A stretch of 64,000 bases of DNA from Aureibacter tunicatorum (GCF_036492635.1 NZ_AP025305.1:4730000-4793999); one strand, 5' to 3'; numbered from the stretch's first letter, positions 1 to 10,325 are shown. Numbers and translations: made by a program. The notes: generated by a model not told the origin, from the letters alone.

Positions 1-288
1 CATGCATTTGAAATTGTAGCCGGCGTCGGAAAGAAGAAGACTGGTAAATACGCTTTATTGCATGCATTCGCCATTTCAACCTACGGAAAATCCAAGCACA
101 AGATTGACGTAAGGCAGGCATATTATGGAAGCAGAAGAAATAAAATCGATCTTAGATTCAAGGGTACAACGTACGATTTCTCCCTTGAGATGAGAACAAA
201 AACAGACTACGATGGAGAATACTTCGTGCACTTCCATGTTTCAAGACTTTGGGATGATGAGTTCATGAACAATTCGCTAAATCAATAA
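1..288 (+). CDS. C-terminal part of an unidentified protein
   Basis: The reading frame is open from the first base of the window and stops at 286-288, so this is the last 95 codons of a gene that begins upstream. A TTG at 58 is not a convincing start because the frame continues before it. The fragment is rich in basic and aromatic residues and shows no signal peptide or membrane segment. It lies 20 bp before a small gene and just upstream of an eCIS baseplate gene on the same strand, so it may belong to the injection-system operon. I do not recognise the family. Confidence 0.6.
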   Translation, partial: HAFEIVAGVGKKKTGKYALLHAFAISTYGKSKHKIDVRQAYYGSRRNKIDLRFKGTTYDFSLEMRTKTDYDGEYFVHFHVSRLWDDEFMNNSLNQ

Positions 289-308
289 CATACATAACAC
301 TGAATCTA

Positions 309-494
309 ATGAAAAACATAACACTTAACGTAAGCATAGACGAAGCTAATACAATATTCAAAGCATTGGGCAAGCTTCCTTTTGAAGAGGTTTATGAATT
401 AATCGGCAAGCTAAACGAACAAGCGAATGAGCAAACTAGCCAGCCGGAAGAGAGCATTTTAAATAGCATCAGCTACGACGTGAACGGTAATTAA
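309..494 (+). CDS. Small conserved-looking 61-residue protein, function unknown
   Basis: This short acidic protein begins with a strand-like segment followed by a helix-rich segment containing ALGKLPFEEVYELIGKL (about residues 20-36). The pattern resembles small helical proteins seen in phage and Bacteroidota loci, but I cannot name the family. It lies between the truncated upstream gene (20 bp gap) and the baseplate gene (72 bp gap), on the same strand, which argues for a real operon member. It has no signal peptide. The start is the first ATG after the upstream stop. Confidence 0.6.
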   Translation: MKNITLNVSIDEANTIFKALGKLPFEEVYELIGKLNEQANEQTSQPEESILNSISYDVNGN

Positions 495-566
495 AATTGA
501 TATTAAATATCAAAACGCCAATTTTCAACTTAAGATTATCACAAAGCAAGACTAAGACGAACACCT

Positions 567-3383
567 ATGGAAACTCCATTATTTGAAGAAACGGAAGAAA
601 ATTTCAAAAATAACAATCTCGGAATAGACGCTCGTTTTCTCTACTCCAGAGGAATCGCCTATCTTCAGCAATTGTCAGGAAGCAAATGGACAGACTATAA
701 TATTCATGACCCTGGAGTAACCATACTCGAGCAGCTTTGCTTTGCTATTACCGATCTTACCTACAGAACGCGTTTTGATATCAATGATCACCTTCATGAT
801 CAAAACAATTATCTCAACCTATTCTTAAAGCCGGAAGAAGTGTTTTCATCCAATCCGGTAACTCTCAATGACATCAGAAAAAAGATATTTGATGAAGTAT
901 TCGAGGTGAACAATGTATGGCTAGAGCCAATCAGCGAGAAAAATTCCCTTTTCAACGGTATTTATCAGTTGATGGTGGATATTGATTCCAACATCAAAGA
1001 TGAAACTAGCAAAAAGGAAATCGTTGACAAAATCGAAGCTATATTCCATGAAAACAGGAATCTTTGCGAAGACATTGAAGACTTGAACGTAATCGATGTC
1101 ATTCCTGCCACATTGCATGCTGATGTGGAAATCAGCCATAATGCCGACCCTGAAGAAATCTTCGCCCGTCTTCTTTTCGAAATTGAGCAATCTTTGAACC
1201 CGGTAGTAAAAATCTACTCCAAGCAGGAGTTATTGGAAGAAGGATATTCTGAAGAGCAAATATATGAGGGGCCATTGCTTGCCAACGGATTTATAAAAGA
1301 TGAGGAACTACAACCCAAGACCACTAAGATCATCATCTCCGATCTTATCAAAATCATCATGCAAATTGATGGAATCACAGGCGTTAAAAACCTCAACATA
1401 GAAACCGAAGGTAAAAAGCACGAAACTCAAGTTCCCATACCGAAAAACAAAAAACTCACGCTGATCAATGATGAAGTGCAAGAGCTAACTTTCGAAAAGC
1501 ACAATGTTCAGTTGTCAAAAGAAGGCATGCCTCAGGACAACTTGAAAATAGCCAATATCGAAAGGCAGCTTAATGAGTTCAAATCCATCTATAAAAGGAA
1601 TATAAAAAGCACCGAATCAAGCGAAGGCATATCTTCCAGCAAGGATCTTAAGAATATAGACAAATACCACTCGATCCAAGAAGATTTTCCATCGCTATAC
1701 GGTATAAGCCACGAAGGACCTACTTATCCAAAAGACTTGGCTTCTCAAGGGAAAGCCAAGCAACTTAAAGCATACCTTGTTCTTTACGAGCAAATAATGG
1801 CTAATTTCCTAAGTCAACTAGGCAGTGTCAAGAAGCTATTCTCATTTGACGACAAAGAGCAGCAATCGTACTTTTATCAAGAACTAACCAATGTTCCTAA
1901 CTTGGATCAAGTGGTTAATACAGAAGATACTGATGAAAAAGTATACCACGAGATGCTTGGTGGACAACCAATACATAAGAATTACGCTAAAGGCCTGAAG
2001 GACATTAATAATCTATTGGACAATTATATTGATCGAAAAAATAGATTATTGGACTTCCTATTGGGTGTATATGGTGAAGAACAGTCTTTCAATATTTTAA
2101 CGCAATTCAATTATTTCAATGAAGAAGAATTAGCTAAAAATATAATTAAGAACAAGGCGGAGTTGCTTACCAATATTCAATACTTGCAAAGCAACAAATC
2201 ATTGGCTTTCAACTATACGCACAAGAAGAAATTCCCTATATCAATCTTTGAACTGAAGTTGCAAAGTCTTCTTTCATTGAATCAAGAAGCAGGATTTGAC
2301 GACAAAAAGTGCTTTACGAAAAGCTTCAATGAAATTGATATCATCGAACTTAGCGCGGATGAGTCTGAAATATACAAAATGGATATGATCGACAGGTCGT
2401 TTGATTATATCGACAATATTGATATCGAGCCTTTGGAAAACGGAGATAGCGCTACGGATCTTCTGAATAAATTCTCTTTCTTCAAGGACAAAAAAGCTCC
2501 GATTCAAGCGCTTGTCAACGGCCTGTCTTTGGACAATTATATGATTGGAAAAACGGAAGACAAGAAATACAAAGTCGTATATCAAGGCAATGAAAACGAA
2601 TGGTGGGATATCGGAGAATTCGATACTGAAAAGACAACCAATACGGCTGTAAACGAGCTTACTAAGTTCTTCACCAAATTCAATGTGCACTGCGAAGGCA
2701 TGCATCTGCTAGAGCACATATTATTGAGACCTAAAAACGAAGACACAAAATTCGGAATCTATATACTGGATCAGAATTATAACAAAGTACTATACTCTGA
2801 CAAATGCTTCAGTTTTAAGGAACGAAATAAAATCGTAAAAGAGCTGGAAGAGGAGCTTAAGAATCCTGACTATTATGAGATTGAAAGCTTGGAAGACAAG
2901 TCTCTGGAGATAACTTTCAACTCCAAAAAACTAAATGTCAAATTCCACAGTATTGAAAAATACAATTCTGTAGAAGAGACTTATGACTTGAAGGAAAACT
3001 TGTTCCATTTCCTTTCCAATGAGGTTGTAATTGTTGATTATGATAGAAAAATCGGTTTCTTCATTCAAAATCACAAAGAAGCCAATAGAGTGCCTGAAGA
3101 ATTCTACAACTTCAGAATTAGCCTAGTTCTGCCAGCTTGGACTCACAGATTCTCTAAAAATGAATTTAGAAATATGTTCGCCGCACTCGTGCAAGAAGAA
3201 CTTCCTGCATATGTTATGCCGCATATTCATTGGCTTGAACTGGATGACATGATACATTTTGAGGAGAAATACATCGACTGGAAAACAGAACTGCACGACA
3301 AAGGCAGCGCTACAAAGAAATTCAAAAAATTATCGGAAGAACTTACCGAGTTCTTGTTTGAAAACTCTCTAGGGCGACAATAA
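567..3383 (+). CDS. eCIS baseplate protein, Afp11/Afp12 (phage gpJ)-like
   Basis: This 938-residue protein is probably a wedge component of the baseplate of a contractile injection particle. Residues 41-59 contain the stretch around WTDYNIHDPGVTILEQL, a signature of the N-terminal part of phage baseplate J and Afp11/Afp12 proteins. The C-terminal 100 residues (around LVLPAWTHRF and ELPAYVMPHIHWL) resemble the end of the same family. The middle is acidic, mostly helical and more divergent. The length is close to what I recall for Afp11 and Afp12. It has no signal sequence, as expected for a particle assembled in the cytoplasm. A hairpin overlaps the stop codon, and the next gene, an Afp15-like ATPase, is convergent. 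Whether it corresponds to Afp11 or Afp12 cannot be settled here. Confidence 0.85.
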   Translation: METPLFEETEENFKNNNLGIDARFLYSRGIAYLQQLSGSKWTDYNIHDPGVTILEQLCFAITDLTYRTRFDINDHLHDQNNYLNLFLKPEEVFSSNPVTLNDIRKKIFDEVFEVNNVWLEPISEKNSLFNGIYQLMVDIDSNIKDETSKKEIVDKIEAIFHENRNLCEDIEDLNVIDVIPATLHADVEISHNADPEEIFARLLFEIEQSLNPVVKIYSKQELLEEGYSEEQIYEGPLLANGFIKDEELQPKTTKIIISDLIKIIMQIDGITGVKNLNIETEGKKHETQVPIPKNKKLTLINDEVQELTFEKHNVQLSKEGMPQDNLKIANIERQLNEFKSIYKRNIKSTESSEGISSSKDLKNIDKYHSIQEDFPSLYGISHEGPTYPKDLASQGKAKQLKAYLVLYEQIMANFLSQLGSVKKLFSFDDKEQQSYFYQELTNVPNLDQVVNTEDTDEKVYHEMLGGQPIHKNYAKGLKDINNLLDNYIDRKNRLLDFLLGVYGEEQSFNILTQFNYFNEEELAKNIIKNKAELLTNIQYLQSNKSLAFNYTHKKKFPISIFELKLQSLLSLNQEAGFDDKKCFTKSFNEIDIIELSADESEIYKMDMIDRSFDYIDNIDIEPLENGDSATDLLNKFSFFKDKKAPIQALVNGLSLDNYMIGKTEDKKYKVVYQGNENEWWDIGEFDTEKTTNTAVNELTKFFTKFNVHCEGMHLLEHILLRPKNEDTKFGIYILDQNYNKVLYSDKCFSFKERNKIVKELEEELKNPDYYEIESLEDKSLEITFNSKKLNVKFHSIEKYNSVEETYDLKENLFHFLSNEVVIVDYDRKIGFFIQNHKEANRVPEEFYNFRISLVLPAWTHRFSKNEFRNMFAALVQEELPAYVMPHIHWLELDDMIHFEEKYIDWKTELHDKGSATKKFKKLSEELTEFLFENSLGRQ

Positions 3384-3394
3384 TTGTCGCCTTT
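3373..3394 (+). terminator. Hairpin terminator of the baseplate operon
   Basis: An 8 bp perfect stem (GGCGACAA with TTGTCGCC) closes on a three-base loop that is the TAA stop codon of the baseplate gene. TTT follows, but the U-run is short. It lies between convergent genes and may act in both directions. Confidence 0.6.
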
Positions 3395-3403
3395 GGGCTT
3401 TTA

Positions 3404-4284
3404 TCAACAACACTCCTCATGCTCAAAGATCAGCTTGCGTTCAGTCTTCATATCCAACTTATCCAGCTTGCTTAATTCACGGGTCAAGGCTCTGGTCAGT
3501 TGAGGCTTGCCGATTGTTCCGCCATTTTCCTCAAAACCCAATACAACCGCTTGTTGCAATACATTGATGATATTGGCGCCCGTTAGCTCGAAATTCTTCG
3601 CAAAAAAACTGAAATCAAAGTCGTTTTCCTTCGGCACTTCATCATTGAACACCTTCTCCCAAAGCATCTTGCGCGTATCTTCATTTGGAGCAGGAAAATG
3701 AACAATCGTCTGAAACCTTCGCAAAAATGCCTTGTCGAGATTCGTCTTGAAGTTCGTCGCTACAATCACTGTGCCCGGAAACCTTTCAACTCTTTGAAGC
3801 AAATAAGAAACCTCTTGGTTCGCATAGCGATCATTGCTGCTGCTGGTCTCGCTGCGCTTGCCGAAGATAGCATCTCCCTCATCAAAAAACAATATCCAAT
3901 CGTGTTGCTCGGCAATGTCAAATACTTGCTTCAAGTTCTTCTCAGTCTCGCCAATATACTTGGACACCAACTTGGACAAATCTATGCGATAAACTTCCAA
4001 GCCCGTCAGCTTGCCGATCAATGTCGCCGCCAAAGTCTTTCCTGTGCCTGAAGGCCCATAAAACAACGTTCTGTAGCCCGGCAATACTTTTCGAGCTACG
4101 GCAGGAATACTCTTCATCGCATTGCGTTGCTTTACCCAACTCAATATTTCTTCCAGCTGTTTCTCAGTCTTTCTATTCACCACCATATCCGACCACTCTT
4201 GCTCAGTAGTGATCTTCTCAGCTGGAAATGAGCTGCTCATCGCAGGCACATAAGGCTTGTTCCAAAGAATTTGATGAAGCACAT
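3404..4284 (-). repeat. About 880 bp direct repeat, copy 1 (AAA+ 3' half)
   Basis: From the stop codon to about 4284 the DNA is nearly identical to 11047-11927, with only scattered and mostly silent changes. The match ends abruptly inside both genes, after the codons for VLHQILWNK. Both copies have the same orientation and are about 7.6 kb apart, so recombination between them could delete or duplicate the cassette in between. Confidence 0.85.
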
Positions 4285-4759
4285 AGGGATTAATCGTGAG
4301 TACAGATGCTGTAAAAGGCGTCCATGAATCTTGCTTTTCCAGCTGAATAATATTTTCTCGGATGAGTGTTGACTCGGAGTCGAAGAGGTTTAATGAAGAC
4401 AAACGGTTAACGATCGAATACTTGTCGTTTGTTAATAGATATAATGCTGTGTCTATGGTTGGGATAAATCCGCTATATGAGTTTTGAAGTGTAAGTCCGC
4501 CTATAGTGAGATCTTCTTCTTTAGCTGTCATTAGAGCTAACAGCTTTTTGGGAGCAATATACTGAGCCAACGCTAAAATTAATATGAGCCTTTCTGACTT
4601 TGATAACTTTGAAGCTAGTTGACTATAATATGAATCTATAACTATATCATTTTGCTTAGAAATCGTCGAATCTATATTCTTTGAAAGGTCTTTATTAATC
4701 TTTTTTGTGATACAACTCTCCAACCAAGATAATTCGATGTCTATAAAGTTATGCTCCAT
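3404..4759 (-). CDS. eCIS AAA+ ATPase (Afp15-like), copy A
   Basis: A 451-residue AAA+ ATPase. Walker A is GPSGTGKT at 235-242 and Walker B is ILFFDEGDAIFG with D293/E294. An arginine-rich NLDKAFLRRF segment follows, in the place of the sensor/arginine-finger region. This matches the Afp15-type ATPase found in eCIS loci and needed there for particle assembly. The N-terminal 150 residues form a separate helical domain that differs from the other two copies in this window, while the C-terminal 290 residues are almost identical to copy B (11047-12429). It is transcribed against the baseplate gene. The ATG start at 4757-4759 is followed upstream by a very AT-rich spacer. The protein ends in EECC, as do the other two copies. 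Confidence 0.88.
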   Translation of the reverse strand: MEHNFIDIELSWLESCITKKINKDLSKNIDSTISKQNDIVIDSYYSQLASKLSKSERLILILALAQYIAPKKLLALMTAKEEDLTIGGLTLQNSYSGFIPTIDTALYLLTNDKYSIVNRLSSLNLFDSESTLIRENIIQLEKQDSWTPFTASVLTINPYVLHQILWNKPYVPAMSSSFPAEKITTEQEWSDMVVNRKTEKQLEEILSWVKQRNAMKSIPAVARKVLPGYRTLFYGPSGTGKTLAATLIGKLTGLEVYRIDLSKLVSKYIGETEKNLKQVFDIAEQHDWILFFDEGDAIFGKRSETSSSNDRYANQEVSYLLQRVERFPGTVIVATNFKTNLDKAFLRRFQTIVHFPAPNEDTRKMLWEKVFNDEVPKENDFDFSFFAKNFELTGANIINVLQQAVVLGFEENGGTIGKPQLTRALTRELSKLDKLDMKTERKLIFEHEECC

Positions 4760-4994
4760 GTGTGTTAATGTATTTTAATATCATTTGATAAAATGAATAT
4801 GATATTTAAATTTTAATAAAATATATTTATTTGTAATGTTTGTTGAGTAAATATTTAATATTTTAAGTTTATATTCAACATTTAAATGTGTTAAATTTAT
4901 TTATTTTTATAACTAAATAATATTTTAGATAATTAAAGTTTAGTTATGAGCTAAATAGTATTGTTATATTTTTATCAAATCAAGGCTTAATAGA

Positions 4995-5726
4995 ATGAAT
5001 TGTAAATTGAGAGTATTAGGAGTATTAGTATTGTCTTTTCTTTTATTTTTTTCTTTCGAGGGTTTGCAGGCTCAAGAAAAAGATGTGGTATGGTATAATA
5101 ATTTGTTGATAGGAGAAAATTGTTATAAAGATATATTTAATAACCATTTTCCTTTAGTCAAAATTGATCCAGATAATGGTGAGGAAATTAATAAAGACTG
5201 TAAAGGGAAATATTATTATTCAGTTGGAGATGTATTTTACAATGATCCTCAAATCTCGATAACAAAAGATGAAATACGTATGGTTTATGCTGAAGGACGT
5301 TATAGTGCACAGATTAATAACATTGTTGAATTATTAAATAAAGAAGATTTAATTGTTCTAATTCACATAAATGAAGATGAGTATGATTTAAAATACTCTA
5401 ATGAAATTGCCATTTTTAAAATCGAAAATAGTGATACCCTCAAATGGCTGAATAAGGATAAATTGACATTGAATAATTTTTTTATCGATAAAAACTATAC
5501 TCAAGAAGATATCAAATATATATCAGATTATTTTTTTATAGAATATCAAGTAAAGAAAAGTAATCATGAAATAGTAGCAAAATTAACTGATTTTAGAGAT
5601 TTTGAAGATAGTGATACGAGTCTGGAACAAGTAAATCCTAATTTTGATATAGATTTTTTATATGAGATTCAAGAAAATACTCCAAAGTTTATATGGAATG
5701 AAAATCATTGGAGTATAAAGCAATAA
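4995..5726 (+). CDS. Secreted protein of unknown function upstream of a lysozyme-type payload
   Basis: A 243-residue protein with an N-terminal signal peptide: a basic start, a hydrophobic core around residues 8-22, and a likely signal peptidase I site at LQA-QE. There is no lipobox cysteine, so export to the periplasm or beyond is expected. The mature part is acidic and very AT-rich in codon use. I recognise no domain. It sits 86 bp before the 1260-residue payload and matches in position the secreted 260-residue protein ahead of the sister payload at 13501. That suggests a cassette role, possibly protection of the producer, but this is inference. Confidence 0.7.
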   Translation: MNCKLRVLGVLVLSFLLFFSFEGLQAQEKDVVWYNNLLIGENCYKDIFNNHFPLVKIDPDNGEEINKDCKGKYYYSVGDVFYNDPQISITKDEIRMVYAEGRYSAQINNIVELLNKEDLIVLIHINEDEYDLKYSNEIAIFKIENSDTLKWLNKDKLTLNNFFIDKNYTQEDIKYISDYFFIEYQVKKSNHEIVAKLTDFRDFEDSDTSLEQVNPNFDIDFLYEIQENTPKFIWNENHWSIKQ

Positions 5727-5812
5727 GTTTGGCTATATCTCTAACTAAAGAACCAAAATATGCCAAAGTCATAATGATTATTTAATGACATTTACACTTT
5801 TTTATTGGTAAA

Positions 5813-8800
5813 ATGAGACAACCAAAACAAAAATATCAAAACTCACAAAATAGTAATCAAGTCAATTCACAACAGGATAACTTTAATAAGAGGGCTTTAG
5901 CTAATCTTAATCAAAAGCATGAAGATGTAACAAAGGATGAGACATTAGATAATGAAAATAAAGGTATTCATCAAGAGGACCTTAATCTATCCAGAGGATT
6001 TGTGCAGATGATGATGGAAGCGGACTTTTCAAAAAATAATGATGCACGACAGCCCCATTTTCCTGCAAACACAAATTTGATTACCAAAAATAAAGATGGC
6101 TCTGTTACAAAAAAAAGACTATCAATGTCTAAGCCTTTTCCTACACCCAAAAGCAATCAAGAATTAAAAATTGACGCTGTAGGAAGTAAATCTGGAGTGA
6201 CTATTGGCTTTGGTATCGATCTTGGTACAAGATACTCTGGCTCAAATGGTTCTGATAAAGCTAAGAAAGACTTTATCAATGCAGGTATAAGTGAGAAAGA
6301 TGCTGAAGAACTAGCTAAAGTAGCAGGATTAACTGGGCTAGAAGCTGCTAAAATGTGTAATAAAATTAAGCCCAAAATTAGTTTAACAGCTAAACAATGT
6401 TTTTCCTTACTCAAAGTTGCATTGCCTGATTATGAAAAGAAAACATATTCGAATTCAAAATATAATTATAAAAAAGGTGATGGAAAAATACACCCTGCCT
6501 TAGAAGAATTCATAAGTTATGCTGCATATTGGGGAAATGTAAAATTATGGAAAACACTTGTAGAGGCTGGACAAAGTAGTGACAATCATTTGGAGCAATT
6601 TGAAACTGCTAAGAAAAATCTAACACAAATTATAAACACATACATAGAAGAAGATGATTGGAAGGCCAGACCTTGTTTGAAATTACTTGACACAGTTGAT
6701 ACGCTTGTAGATGTAATCCGTTCAGAAGGAGAAATTAATATCAGTGATGAAGTGAAATCTTTGGAAATGCTCGAAAAAGAGAATACAACTTTAGACTTTA
6801 TCAAGGATATGAAAGAAAAATCTTCCGGGTATAAAGATATGGGAAATTATAAGTCATCTATAAAAAAAGAGCAAAAAGACGTTGATGATATTGATTATGT
6901 CAAAAGTATAAAGAAGCTGAATGCGGGCTATAAAACAAAAGCTAAAAGGCTTGACCATCAAGCTGATAAAACATCCCGCAAAGACATCATAGATAAGTCT
7001 GTCGGTGAGGGAGCTCCTAACCTGCCCAAGGACGTCAAAGTGATCCAACAGTTGCTTTATAACAGTGGCAAATACTTCGAAAAGTTGGAGGATATTAATA
7101 TTGGAGTCTATGATGCAAAAACAGAGCAAGCTCTTCACGCATTTATGTTGGCAGAAAGAGGCCAGACATACACAACTATAGATCCAAATCAAGGGTCTAT
7201 CAGAGTATTGAAAAAGTACCGCTATCAGTACAAGCCTATGGAGCAAAGGGCTAAACAAAAAGTAACAGAAATAGCTAGACCCAAACTACAAGGTGTTGAG
7301 CTCCCGACTATTCCTAATACAATAACAATATATACCAAAGATGGAGAAAAAACACTGCAGATAGCTAACAAGTCAGTCGAAGCAGAGCCAGTTGCCAAAA
7401 GTACCACTCCATCAGAATCATCTACTTCAGATACGATCACTATCTTCACTGCTGAGGGTGAAAAGCAAATGAAGATTGGTAAAGAAAAATCCAGAGGCGC
7501 AGACATGCTCAATGCATCCAAGCCCCCTTCTAAAAAAGGTGCTCAAGGTTCTGAAGAAAACATAGTCAAAACATTAGCAACAGAAAGTGTCAATAAGACA
7601 ATCGCGGAAACAACACCTGAGACAGCGAATATAAATGAGAAGGTTATCAAAAAAATAGTTAAGGAAGTAGAGAATACCACCACGACAACAGAAGAAGGTA
7701 TCAGTGCCAGTGTTGGAGATGTAACTTCAAAAGCAGGAAATCGAGTTAAAGATGTATTATGGGTACAAAACAAGCTTTTGGAATTCAAAATACTTTCAGA
7801 AGCTGACTACAATGCAGAAAAAGCTTCCGGTGAAAAAAATATCAGCTCAGCTTCCATTCCAAAAACCAGAGCGGCCATCAAAGCCTATCAGACAAAAGTA
7901 CTTCATTATAGCAAGCAAGATCAAGTTGTCGGTAATGATGGAACAATGGAGAAAAGCTTGATCTCTATGACTCCAGAGTTAGCCGCTCAAAAAATCAAAG
8001 AATATCCTGCTATTGAAGCAAGAAGAAAAAAACAAGCCGCAGCAACAAAAGCTAAAAAAGAAGCTGAAAACGAGGCTAAAGCTAAAGAAGTAAAAACAGC
8101 AGCCGACAAGAAAAAAGCAGAAGAGCAGATTGAAGCTATTAAAGCTCAAAAAACAGATGAAGCTTCTCTGGAGCAATTTATTGATAAATCTGAGGTTTTA
8201 GGAACTTTCATTAACAGTACTGACTATGAAGACTTAGGAAAAAGACTAGTCAAGTATACTGTTCATAATCCTGACTTTGTAGAAAAAATAATTAAAAAAG
8301 CTTCTGGTTTAGTCAATCAGAATACCGATGACATTGCTTATCATTTAACTAAAAACTGTACAGATGCTCAATTAAAATCTACTAAGCAATCTTTAAAAGA
8401 TTACCTCTATGAGTGTATGGATTGGGGTGTGACTGACAAGAGTGATGAAAAGCAGATGGGAAGGTTGAAATTAAATTCAAAAAGTGAGGAGAAAATATTA
8501 AAAGAAAGTCCTAAAACCAAAGAAGCAAAAGTGAGCTCAAAAAGTACTACAAAAGAAACTAAGCTAAAAAGCTTAGTTATTTCTGGATCAGTCGGAAGAA
8601 AAGGCGATAATAAACCTGAAGATGTCATTGAAGTTCAAAATACTCTGGTTGGTTTAGGTTATCTAACAAGTGATAATAAAGAAACTATTGATGAAAGTTT
8701 AGATAAAATATTAGATAAAGATATTAAAGAGACTATTAAGGCAATTGAACACCTTCATAAATATGGTAGAGGCTTGGGCAAAGATGGTAAAATTTCTTCA

Positions 8801-9595
8801 GGAAAAGGAACTAATAAATGGATAAATAAACGACTTACGTTGATTGAAGAATACTCTGATTATGAAATTGATAAGACGAAAGGTATTGATCCTGTATTAG
8901 AAGATAGTGAATGGATAAGTCAATTTAGAAATGGAAAAAATTACAAACATAAAGATAAAATATACTCTGAATCTGATATAGAAAAAACAATAGAAACAAT
9001 TGATACTGATTTTGAAGTGAAAAAGGTCAAATTAACATCAGGGAAAGAGATAACAGTTCAGAATACAGGACAAGGCCTCAGAGAGATTATTGAAAAGAAA
9101 ACCAAAACTTTTTCTGTTACACAAGGCATTAAAGAATCTCAAAAAGCTTATAAAAATAAAGGGAATTTTATTTGTTGCTGGGATACTGCTCAAGCTATGG
9201 TTAAACAAAAAGGAGGAACTATATTTAATGCTCCAGCGGATAGACTTCCTACAATGGCACAGTACAATAGAGAAAAAAATCCAGTGACCTTGAAAAAACA
9301 AACAGAACTAGGAGTTAAGTACATTGATAATCAATTAAAGAATGGAAAACCTATATTTATAGGAGTGGATAAGAAAAAAATTGTATCAAAATATAACTCA
9401 GATCACACAACAGAACATTACATTGTAATTATTGGAAAAGTTATAAAAAATAATAAAGTTTACTATCGATATTTTGATCCAGGTAATTTAAATGTAAGTG
9501 AGGGAGCCAGTTCAAATAATTTATTACTATTGGGTGATGATTTTAGTGTGAAATCAAAAAATTATAGTGTAGCACAGGTAAGACAAAACAATTAA
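5813..9595 (+). CDS. Multidomain peptidoglycan hydrolase: pesticin-like lysozyme, PG-binding modules, papain-like C-terminus
   Basis: A 1260-residue protein without a signal peptide, likely an injected or released antibacterial payload. A polar Q/N-rich leader (1-55) precedes a lysozyme-like domain (about 57-260) resembling pesticin and T4 lysozyme. Candidate catalytic residues are E69, T130 and D136, the last two in SGVTIGFGIDLG. Peptidoglycan-binding-like modules follow at about 397-470, 632-725 and 920-1003. A Lys/Ala-rich coiled segment (735-790) and a helical module (about 818-885) separate them. The C-terminus looks like a papain-fold cysteine peptidase, with C1121/C1122 in FICCWDTA, H1202 in TTEHYIVI and D1222 in YFDPG. 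It could cut peptide stems or proteins. The DNA of the last kilobase is visibly more AT-rich than the middle, which suggests tail exchange. A lipoprotein gene follows after 4 bp. Confidence 0.8.
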   Translation: MRQPKQKYQNSQNSNQVNSQQDNFNKRALANLNQKHEDVTKDETLDNENKGIHQEDLNLSRGFVQMMMEADFSKNNDARQPHFPANTNLITKNKDGSVTKKRLSMSKPFPTPKSNQELKIDAVGSKSGVTIGFGIDLGTRYSGSNGSDKAKKDFINAGISEKDAEELAKVAGLTGLEAAKMCNKIKPKISLTAKQCFSLLKVALPDYEKKTYSNSKYNYKKGDGKIHPALEEFISYAAYWGNVKLWKTLVEAGQSSDNHLEQFETAKKNLTQIINTYIEEDDWKARPCLKLLDTVDTLVDVIRSEGEINISDEVKSLEMLEKENTTLDFIKDMKEKSSGYKDMGNYKSSIKKEQKDVDDIDYVKSIKKLNAGYKTKAKRLDHQADKTSRKDIIDKSVGEGAPNLPKDVKVIQQLLYNSGKYFEKLEDINIGVYDAKTEQALHAFMLAERGQTYTTIDPNQGSIRVLKKYRYQYKPMEQRAKQKVTEIARPKLQGVELPTIPNTITIYTKDGEKTLQIANKSVEAEPVAKSTTPSESSTSDTITIFTAEGEKQMKIGKEKSRGADMLNASKPPSKKGAQGSEENIVKTLATESVNKTIAETTPETANINEKVIKKIVKEVENTTTTTEEGISASVGDVTSKAGNRVKDVLWVQNKLLEFKILSEADYNAEKASGEKNISSASIPKTRAAIKAYQTKVLHYSKQDQVVGNDGTMEKSLISMTPELAAQKIKEYPAIEARRKKQAAATKAKKEAENEAKAKEVKTAADKKKAEEQIEAIKAQKTDEASLEQFIDKSEVLGTFINSTDYEDLGKRLVKYTVHNPDFVEKIIKKASGLVNQNTDDIAYHLTKNCTDAQLKSTKQSLKDYLYECMDWGVTDKSDEKQMGRLKLNSKSEEKILKESPKTKEAKVSSKSTTKETKLKSLVISGSVGRKGDNKPEDVIEVQNTLVGLGYLTSDNKETIDESLDKILDKDIKETIKAIEHLHKYGRGLGKDGKISSGKGTNKWINKRLTLIEEYSDYEIDKTKGIDPVLEDSEWISQFRNGKNYKHKDKIYSESDIEKTIETIDTDFEVKKVKLTSGKEITVQNTGQGLREIIEKKTKTFSVTQGIKESQKAYKNKGNFICCWDTAQAMVKQKGGTIFNAPADRLPTMAQYNREKNPVTLKKQTELGVKYIDNQLKNGKPIFIGVDKKKIVSKYNSDHTTEHYIVIIGKVIKNNKVYYRYFDPGNLNVSEGASSNNLLLLGDDFSVKSKNYSVAQVRQNN

Positions 9596-9599
9596 ATAT

Positions 9600-10325
9600 A
9601 TGAAAAATAGAATATTATATTTACTTTTAATCATTTGCTTTTTTTCTTGTAAAGGTGAAAAAGATAAACCTCATAAAGAACGTAAGTTTCCTTCTTTCTT
9701 AGAGGGGGTGGATAGAGTTAGTTTGAATGAAATAATCAAACAACCAAATTATAGTGATTATAATATTGATCATGCTTTAGAAGATTCATTGCTCAAGAAA
9801 TTGTTTCAATTCCCCTTAAAAGATAATCGATGGTATGAATTCCCCATAGATAGGGACTTCTATTCTACTTCTTTCCGAAATTTTACAGCAACGGAAAGTA
9901 CTACAGCAAGTCAGTATGAAGGAGAGTATACCGTTAATTATTACCCCACCTATTTACAATCATATACGATGGTAAATGACTCCGTATATTTAATAGCAAT
10001 GGTGTATGATGATGGTGATTATGCATGGAGCTCAGCACTTACCTCATATATACCAAAAAAAGGTATAATATCAGAAGTAGTTTACAGCATTGGCGGCGTA
10101 GTTGGGGATAATAAATTAAACATAATTGAATTGTCAGAAAATACGTTTGTTGTAACTAGAGACTTGAATGGTTTTGCTAATTGGCAAGGAAATTCAAGCT
10201 TAACCTTTAAGATTAATCCCGATGGAGTATTTGAAATCATAGATTATCAAGAAGATTTTACTCTCGATGGAAAAAAAGTAGACAGATCATGGTCGGAAGA
10301 AATGATGGATAATCAACTATTCTAA
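9600..10325 (+). CDS. Lipoprotein coupled to the 1260-residue payload, candidate immunity protein
   Basis: A 241-residue protein with a lipoprotein signal peptide (hydrophobic residues 4-14, lipobox FFSC, cysteine 17). It is expected in the periplasm, anchored in the inner or outer membrane. The ATG lies only 4 bp after the stop of the lysozyme/papain-like payload, so the two are probably translated together. I recognise no domain; the mature part is rich in aromatic and acidic residues. Its position and location fit an inhibitor that shields the producer from its own envelope-attacking payload, as in toxin-immunity pairs, but no sequence motif proves this. Confidence 0.72.
   Translation: MKNRILYLLLIICFFSCKGEKDKPHKERKFPSFLEGVDRVSLNEIIKQPNYSDYNIDHALEDSLLKKLFQFPLKDNRWYEFPIDRDFYSTSFRNFTATESTTASQYEGEYTVNYYPTYLQSYTMVNDSVYLIAMVYDDGDYAWSSALTSYIPKKGIISEVVYSIGGVVGDNKLNIIELSENTFVVTRDLNGFANWQGNSSLTFKINPDGVFEIIDYQEDFTLDGKKVDRSWSEEMMDNQLF

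Noticed and set aside
3507-4209. Plus-strand reading frames inside AAA+ copy A, repeated at 11150-11852 in copy B
   Set aside because: They are antisense shadows of the conserved ATPase; their recurrence in both copies only reflects the repeat.
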